Source: Platynereis dumerilii
Taxonomy: Eukaryota; Annelida; Polychaeta; Phyllodocida; Nereididae
Assembly: GCA_026936325.1 (NCBI GenBank)
Contig: JAPTHN010000043.1
Coordinates: 858,137 to 922,136 of the forward strand
Length of the DNA: 64,000 nt
Direction: 5' to 3'
Below are positions 58,504-64,000 of the stretch, in pieces (within the stretch, counting starts at the first letter, position 1; each line of letters starts with the position of its first letter). The translations under genes were made by a program, and so were the position numbers. The notes under the pieces were generated by a model. The model saw only the letters and a program-made list of their open reading frames with translations, was not told the origin of the DNA and made no database searches.

Positions 58504-61275
58504 CTAGAAATCGGGTAACCGCGATGCGGTGACAAAACTTCACCAATCATATATTTATTGGCAGTGAAATTTATGTGAGAAAACACAGAAATGATATTGG
58601 ACATGAACTTGAACATGAACATGAACTCGAACATGAACTTGTACATGCAATTGCATGCGTCTTGCACATGTTATATAACACGCAATATCACACAATATCA
58701 CATGCAATATTATGCAATATCAAATGTAAAGTTACATGTAATGTATTAAACATACAATATCACTTGCAATATCAATCAAAATCATATCACATGCAATATT
58801 AATTTATCACCTGTAATTTTGCATGTTACTTAGAATGTACATAGTGTGCACAGATAATTATGGAAGTACTTATAAACTATCTGTCTGTGGACTAGTTGTG
58901 ATGTGACAGATAGTCAGCAGACAGATAAACCCTTACTGTAACATGTCATTCGGTTTGTGGCCATACACTGACAGATTCGCTGACTGATTCGCTGACTAAT
59001 TCGCTGACTGATTTGCTGAGTGATTTGCTGAGTGATTTGCTGACTGATACACTGACTGATACACTGACTGATACACTGACTGATACACTGACTGATACAC
59101 TGACTGATACACTGACTGATACACTGACTGATACACTGACTGATACACTGACTGAAACATGTAATTTTGAGGGTTGGGCGTTCTTTTAAACGATCAGAGT
59201 TACAAGAAAACATTCAGAGAATGAAAACTAGAGGAAAATTTGAGCTTGCCGAATATTATATACAGAAAATAACATGGACCAGTACATGGACCAGTACATG
59301 GACCAGTACATGGACCAGTACATGGACCATTACATGGACCAGTACATGGACCAGTACATGGACCAGTACATGGACCAGTACATGGACCAGTACATGGACC
59401 AGTACATGGACCAGTCAAATCACCAGCGCATTGACCATGCATCAACCAGTACATCAACCAGTGCATCAATCAGTGCATCAACAGGAACATCAATCAGTAA
59501 ATCAACAGTACATCAACCTTGGAATTTTAGGAATGCATTGGCTAAGATACTTCTAGTCCTGAAAACATATCGAAATGACTGCAATTTCTGAAAACATACA
59601 TTTTTGAGGGTCCGGCGATCTTTTTAACCGTCAGTGATACAAGAAATTGTTCAAATATAGAAACTAGAGGAGAATTTGTGCTTTCCAAATCTATTTTCAG
59701 TTTCTCCGTAACTTTATTAGGACTGGAGATAAGGCCGATTGAAATTATGGTACAATTCAGAAATGTGGACTTCAGAAATTTCTGAAAAAATGTAGTTTTT
59801 CACTTAAAATTACTCTAGAACCAAAACGGTTCAATGGAAACATATATAACTTGGCAGGATTATGTGAACGAAAGATGAAAGTATGCTCAAATAGCTTCAT
59901 TGAAATAAAATGATTATTTCCTTGTCAAAATGGTGATAAATTGTGAAAATTTGACAAAAAACATGAAATTTTCAGGGTCCGGCGATCTTTTAAACCGTCA
60001 GAGCTACGACAAAATGTTCAGAAAACGAAAACTAGAAGAGAGTTTGGCCTTTCCAAATCTGTTTTCATGTTCTCTGTAACTTAATTAGGACTGGAGCTAT
60101 AGCCGATTGAAATAACGCTATAATTGAGAAATGTTAAAAAATATCGTAAATTTTTCCCTAATTTTTTGACCTTGTGACCTTTACGGTCTAACGTGGGTTA
60201 AGCCGAGGACCGTGAAAATTTATACGATGCCTCTAGACTATTGTAGCAAGTATGTGTGACATTTTTGTAACAATATTTTGATTCCTTGCCTACGTAAAAA
60301 AATCTAATGTCAAAAAAGTAAAATTTGTCATCATGTTTGACCTTGAATTTGACCTTGAAAATAAGTTTCTAGGTCAAAACCAATATGATTTTCAGAATCA
60401 GGATGGAAAAATGGGGGGATCAATTAATTATTGTAACTCTCTCGAATTGATATTTCCATCTGAAAAACGCAATAATTTGTCAATTTTTAACATTCTCCGG
60501 TTTGCGATATTTGGAATTTTGTAGAAAATTAAGGTAAAATGTTAGAGGAATTTGGGTTGCATATTCTAAATGCACATATTTTTGTCTGTCTAGAGATAAT
60601 ATATCAAGGTGATATCATGAAAAAAACATAATTTTCAGAATTTTTGAAAATGAGCACTTTTTGCACTTTGAAGAGCCAAATGACCTTGAAAAATGAGGTC
60701 AAGGTCAAATTTGAAGGTGGGTATGGGGGTTTTAGGGGTATCTTTGGGGGGGTTCACTATACATTGTTATGGCCTAAAATCGATATTTCAGGGTGAAATT
60801 ACCAAGGTCACTTGTTTTGATGACGCGGTTGATATTTCAAATTACATAACTCCATAACAAAGCCCGAAATCCAAAAAATAATAAGCCCTTACCATGCCCC
60901 GGACACTTAGGCAATGTCTGGCATCAATAGTGTAACCCTATGACTTACAGATTCTGAGATCCCGCGTGACAACCTTCAGGACTAAAACTGGACCTGTGAA
61001 CACTTGACCCTGACCTACTTTCTTGAAATTGGGTCAGGTTATGTAATTTACTTGCAGTACATACAGTGTAATAGGAAAATGAAATTTGCACGTAATTACC
61101 TGTGATATGACCTTTTGAAATATATGAAAAAAAAAGTTTGAAATGGCCTGTGACCTTGAAAAATAATTCAAGGTCAGCGAAACTGGATCAGTGTAATAAG
61201 GTCATGTAATACTATATATGAGATTTTTTTGAAATTTTTTTGAAGAAATTTTTTGTACGGAAAAATAAAAAAGAA
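58504..61275 (-). mobile_element. Type III element, copy III-4 (2.77 kb without hairpin)
   Basis: CTAG at 58504-58507 and the type III end; ACTGACTGATAC array at ~58965-59155 (the longest here, with CTGAGTGATTTG variants) and ATGGACCAGTAC at ~59275-59412 (about 12 units). The body matches III-1 and III-2. The right-hand ~450 bp are more diverged. The tail abuts the CTAG of III-5. Confidence 0.75.
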
Positions 61276-64000
61276 CTAGAAATCGGGTAACCGCGATGCG
61301 GTGACAAAACTTCACCTATCATATAATTATTGGCAGTGAAATTAATGTGAGAAAACACAGAAATGATATTGGAAATGAACTTGAACATGAACATTAACTC
61401 GCACATGAACTTGCACATCTACACAAGTACTTGCACATAAACTTGAACATGCAACTGCATGCGTCTTGCACATGTTACATAACATGCAATATCACACACA
61501 ATATCACATGTAATATGCAATATCAAATGTAAAGTTACATGTAATGTATTAAACATACAATATCACTTGCAATATCATGCAAAATCATATCACATGTAAT
61601 ATTAATTTATCACCTGTAATTTTGCATGTTACTTAGAATGTACATAGTGTGCACAGATATATGGAAGTACTTATAAACTATCTGTCCGTGGACTACTTGT
61701 GATGTGACAGATAGTCAGCAGACAGATAAACCCTTACTGTAACATGTCAATCGGTTTGTGGCCATACACTGACTGATACGCTGACTGATACGCTGCCTGA
61801 TACACTGACTTATACACTGACTGATACACTGACTGATATTTGGCCGAAAACATGTAATTTTGAGGGTTGGGCGTTCTTTTAAACCATCAGAGTTACAAGA
61901 AAACATTCAGAGAATGAAAACTAGAGGAAAATTTGAGCTTGCCGAATATTATATACAGAAAAAAACATGGACCAGTACATGGACCAGTACATGGACCAGT
62001 ACATGGACCAGTACATGGACCAGTACATGGACCAGTACATGGACCAGTACATGAACCAGTACATGGACCAGTACATGGACCAGTCCAATGACCAGTCCAA
62101 TGACCAGTCCAATGACCAGCGCATTGACCAGCGCATTGACCAGCGCATTGACCATGCATCAACCAGTACATCAACCAGTGCATCAACCGGAACATCAATC
62201 AGTAAATCAACAGTACATCAACCTTGGAATTTTAGGAATGCATTGGCTAAGATACTTCTAGTCCTGAAAACATAATGAAATAACTGCAATTTCTGAAAAA
62301 ATACATTTTTCAGGGTCACGCGATCTTTTTAACCGTCAGTGATACAAGAAATTGTTCAAATATAGAAACTAGAGGAGAATTTGTGCTTTCCAAATCAATT
62401 TTCAGATTTTCCGTAACTTTATTAGGACCGGAGATACAGCTGATTGAAATGACTGTACAATTCAGAAACGTGGACTTCAGAAATTTCTGAAAAAATGTAG
62501 TTTTTCACTTAAAATTACTCTAGAACCAAAACGGTTCAATGGAAACATATATAACTTGGTAAGATTATGTGAACGAAAGACGATAGTATGCTCAAATAGC
62601 TTCATTAAAATAAAATGATTATTTCCTTGTCAAAATGATGATAAATTGTGAAAATTTGACAAAAAACATGAAATTTTCAGGGTCCGGCGATCTTTTAAAC
62701 CGTCAGAGATACGACAAAATGTTCAATATACGAAACCTAGGGGAGAATTTTGCCTTTCCAAATCTGCTTTCAGATTCTCTGTAACTTAATTAGGACCGGA
62801 GCTACAGCCGTTTGAAATAACGCAATCATTGAGAAATGTGAAAAAATATCGTAAATTTTTCCCTAATTTTTTGACCTTGTGACCTTTACGGTCTAACGTA
62901 GGTTTATCCGAGGACCTTGAAAATTTTTACGATGCCTCTAAACTATTGTAGCAAGTGTGTGTGACATATTTGTAACAATATTTTGATTCCTTGCCTGTGT
63001 AAAAAAATCTTATGTCAAAAAAGTAAAATTTTTCATCATGTTTGACCTTGAATTTGACCTTGAAAATAAGTTTCTAGGTCAAAACAAATATGATTTTCGG
63101 AATCAGCATGTAAAAAAGGTGGGATCAATTAATTATTGTAACTCTCTCTGATCGATATTTCCATGTCCAAAACGCGATAATTTGTCATTTTTTAACATTC
63201 TCCGGTTTGCGATATTTGGAATTTTGTAGAAAATTAAGGTAAAATGTCAGAGGAATTTGGGTTGCATATTCTAAACGCACATATTTTTGTCTGTCTAGAG
63301 ATAATATATCAAGGAGATATCATGAAAAAAACATAATTTTCAGAATTTTTGAAAATAAGCACTTTTTGGACTTTGAAGAGCCAAATGACCTTGAAAAATG
63401 AGGTCAAGGTCAAATTTTAAGGTGGATATGGGGGTTTTAGGGGTATCTTTGGGGGGGTTCACTATACATTGTTATGGCCTAAAATCGATATTTCAGGGTG
63501 AAATGACCAAGGTCATTGGTTTTGATGACGCGGTTGTTATTAAAAGTACATAACTCAAAAACAAAGCATGAGATCATCACAAAAATAACTTCTTACCATG
63601 CGCCAGACATTTGGGCATCACATTGCATCAATTTTGATACCTTGTGGCTTACAGATTTTGCTATCATGCGTGACAATCTCCAGCACTAAATATGGACCTG
63701 TGCAACCTTGACCTTGACCTACTTTCACAAAATTGGGTCAGATTATGTAATGTACTTGTAGCATTCAGACGCTAAGTGGAAAATGAAATACGCACGTAAT
63801 TGCCTGTGATATGCTCTCGAGAAACATATGAAAAAACAAACTTTGAAATGGCCTGTGACCTTGAAAAATAATTCAAGGTCACTGTTACTGGGTCAGTGTA
63901 ATGAGGTCATGTAATACTATATACCTGATTTTTTTAAAGAAATTTTTGTCCGGAAAAAAGAAAAATAAATAATAAAAATACTTACGAAAACAAGAAACTT
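61276..64000 (-). mobile_element. Type III element, copy III-5, cut by the window edge
   Basis: CTAG at 61276-61279, type III end, a short ACTGACTGATAC array (~61765-61838) and ATGGACCAGTAC (~61967-62085) grading into CAGTCCAATGAC and CAGCGCATTGAC units. The body is complete, and the first bases of the type III hairpin (AAGAAACTT) reach the last position, so the element is probably whole beyond the edge. Confidence 0.75.
61967..62200. repeat. 12-bp minisatellite of III-5
   Basis: About ten ATGGACCAGTAC units, then three CAGTCCAATGAC, three CAGCGCATTGAC and a few CATCAACCAGTG units. All have the 12-bp period although the sequences differ. Confidence 0.9.

Noticed and set aside
43573-60524. 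Similar 63-90-codon frames at 43573, 46273 and 60333 in type III
   Set aside because: Differences include many amino-acid changes, the frame is broken in III-1, and the core is the TGACCTTGAAAAT repeat in translation. Likely chance.
28025-64000. Array units as a simple satellite
   Set aside because: Unit types are mixed, lengths range from 1.7 to 3.2 kb, ends are specific and one unit lies inside another. That fits transposons better than a homogeneous satellite.
28025-64000. Plus-strand orientation with CTAG as a 5' end
   Set aside because: On the minus strand, palindrome then 5-10 nt then CTAG then T matches the known rolling-circle 3' end. The plus-strand reading has no such precedent.

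Overview
This window looks like a repeat-dominated stretch of an invertebrate animal genome. It is AT-rich, holds no recognisable host gene, and contains a helitron-type coding transposon, a tRNA-derived SINE, several small terminal-inverted-repeat elements and long families of non-coding repeats. A marine invertebrate (echinoderm, hemichordate, amphioxus or mollusc) would fit, but the sequence alone does not decide.

Layout. 1-1075: tandem ~250-bp repeats. 1094-8229 (minus): one very large rolling-circle transposon protein of the helentron/Helitron2 type. It carries an N-terminal 18-residue repeat and Cys-rich region, an HUH Rep domain, a Pif1-like helicase, an EEP endonuclease and a C-terminal ubiquitin-specific-protease-like (USP) domain whose last third lies in a different frame. 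8738-11512: a ~52-bp satellite whose unit can fold into a hairpin. 11513-24430: non-coding DNA with ~135-150-bp repeats (family R1 here, with the motif GCCATCTTGGATTT), one tRNA-Gly-derived SINE with perfect target-site duplications, two short MITE-like elements, hairpins and simple repeats. 24430-28020: degraded members of the array family, one interrupted by an ~0.8-kb TTAA-flanked MITE.

28025-64000: a continuous array of 1.7-3.2-kb non-coding elements, all in one orientation. I recognise four types (I-IV) from their ends. Read on the minus strand, each element starts with a strong 5' hairpin. It ends with an inverted copy of the hairpin arm, then a type-specific palindrome, then 5-10 nt, then CTAG followed by T. 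This matches rolling-circle elements: a 3' hairpin just upstream of a CTRR end, plus the asymmetric terminal inverted repeats described for helentrons. Types II-IV share a related body rich in TCAAGGTCA/TGACCTTGA motifs. Type I has an unrelated body on the same terminal plan. Each type has its own minisatellite just inside the CTAG side, mostly with a 12-bp period.

How it may fit together. The array reads like nested brackets: new elements sit in the (AAT)n stretch next to the 5' hairpin of a resident element, so that hairpin is displaced to the right. One case is complete in the window (type I inside type II, 28025-29742). The coding helentron at 1-8 kb lies on the same strand and is the right kind of machinery to move such elements, but I could not find its ends, so a link to types I-IV is inference only.
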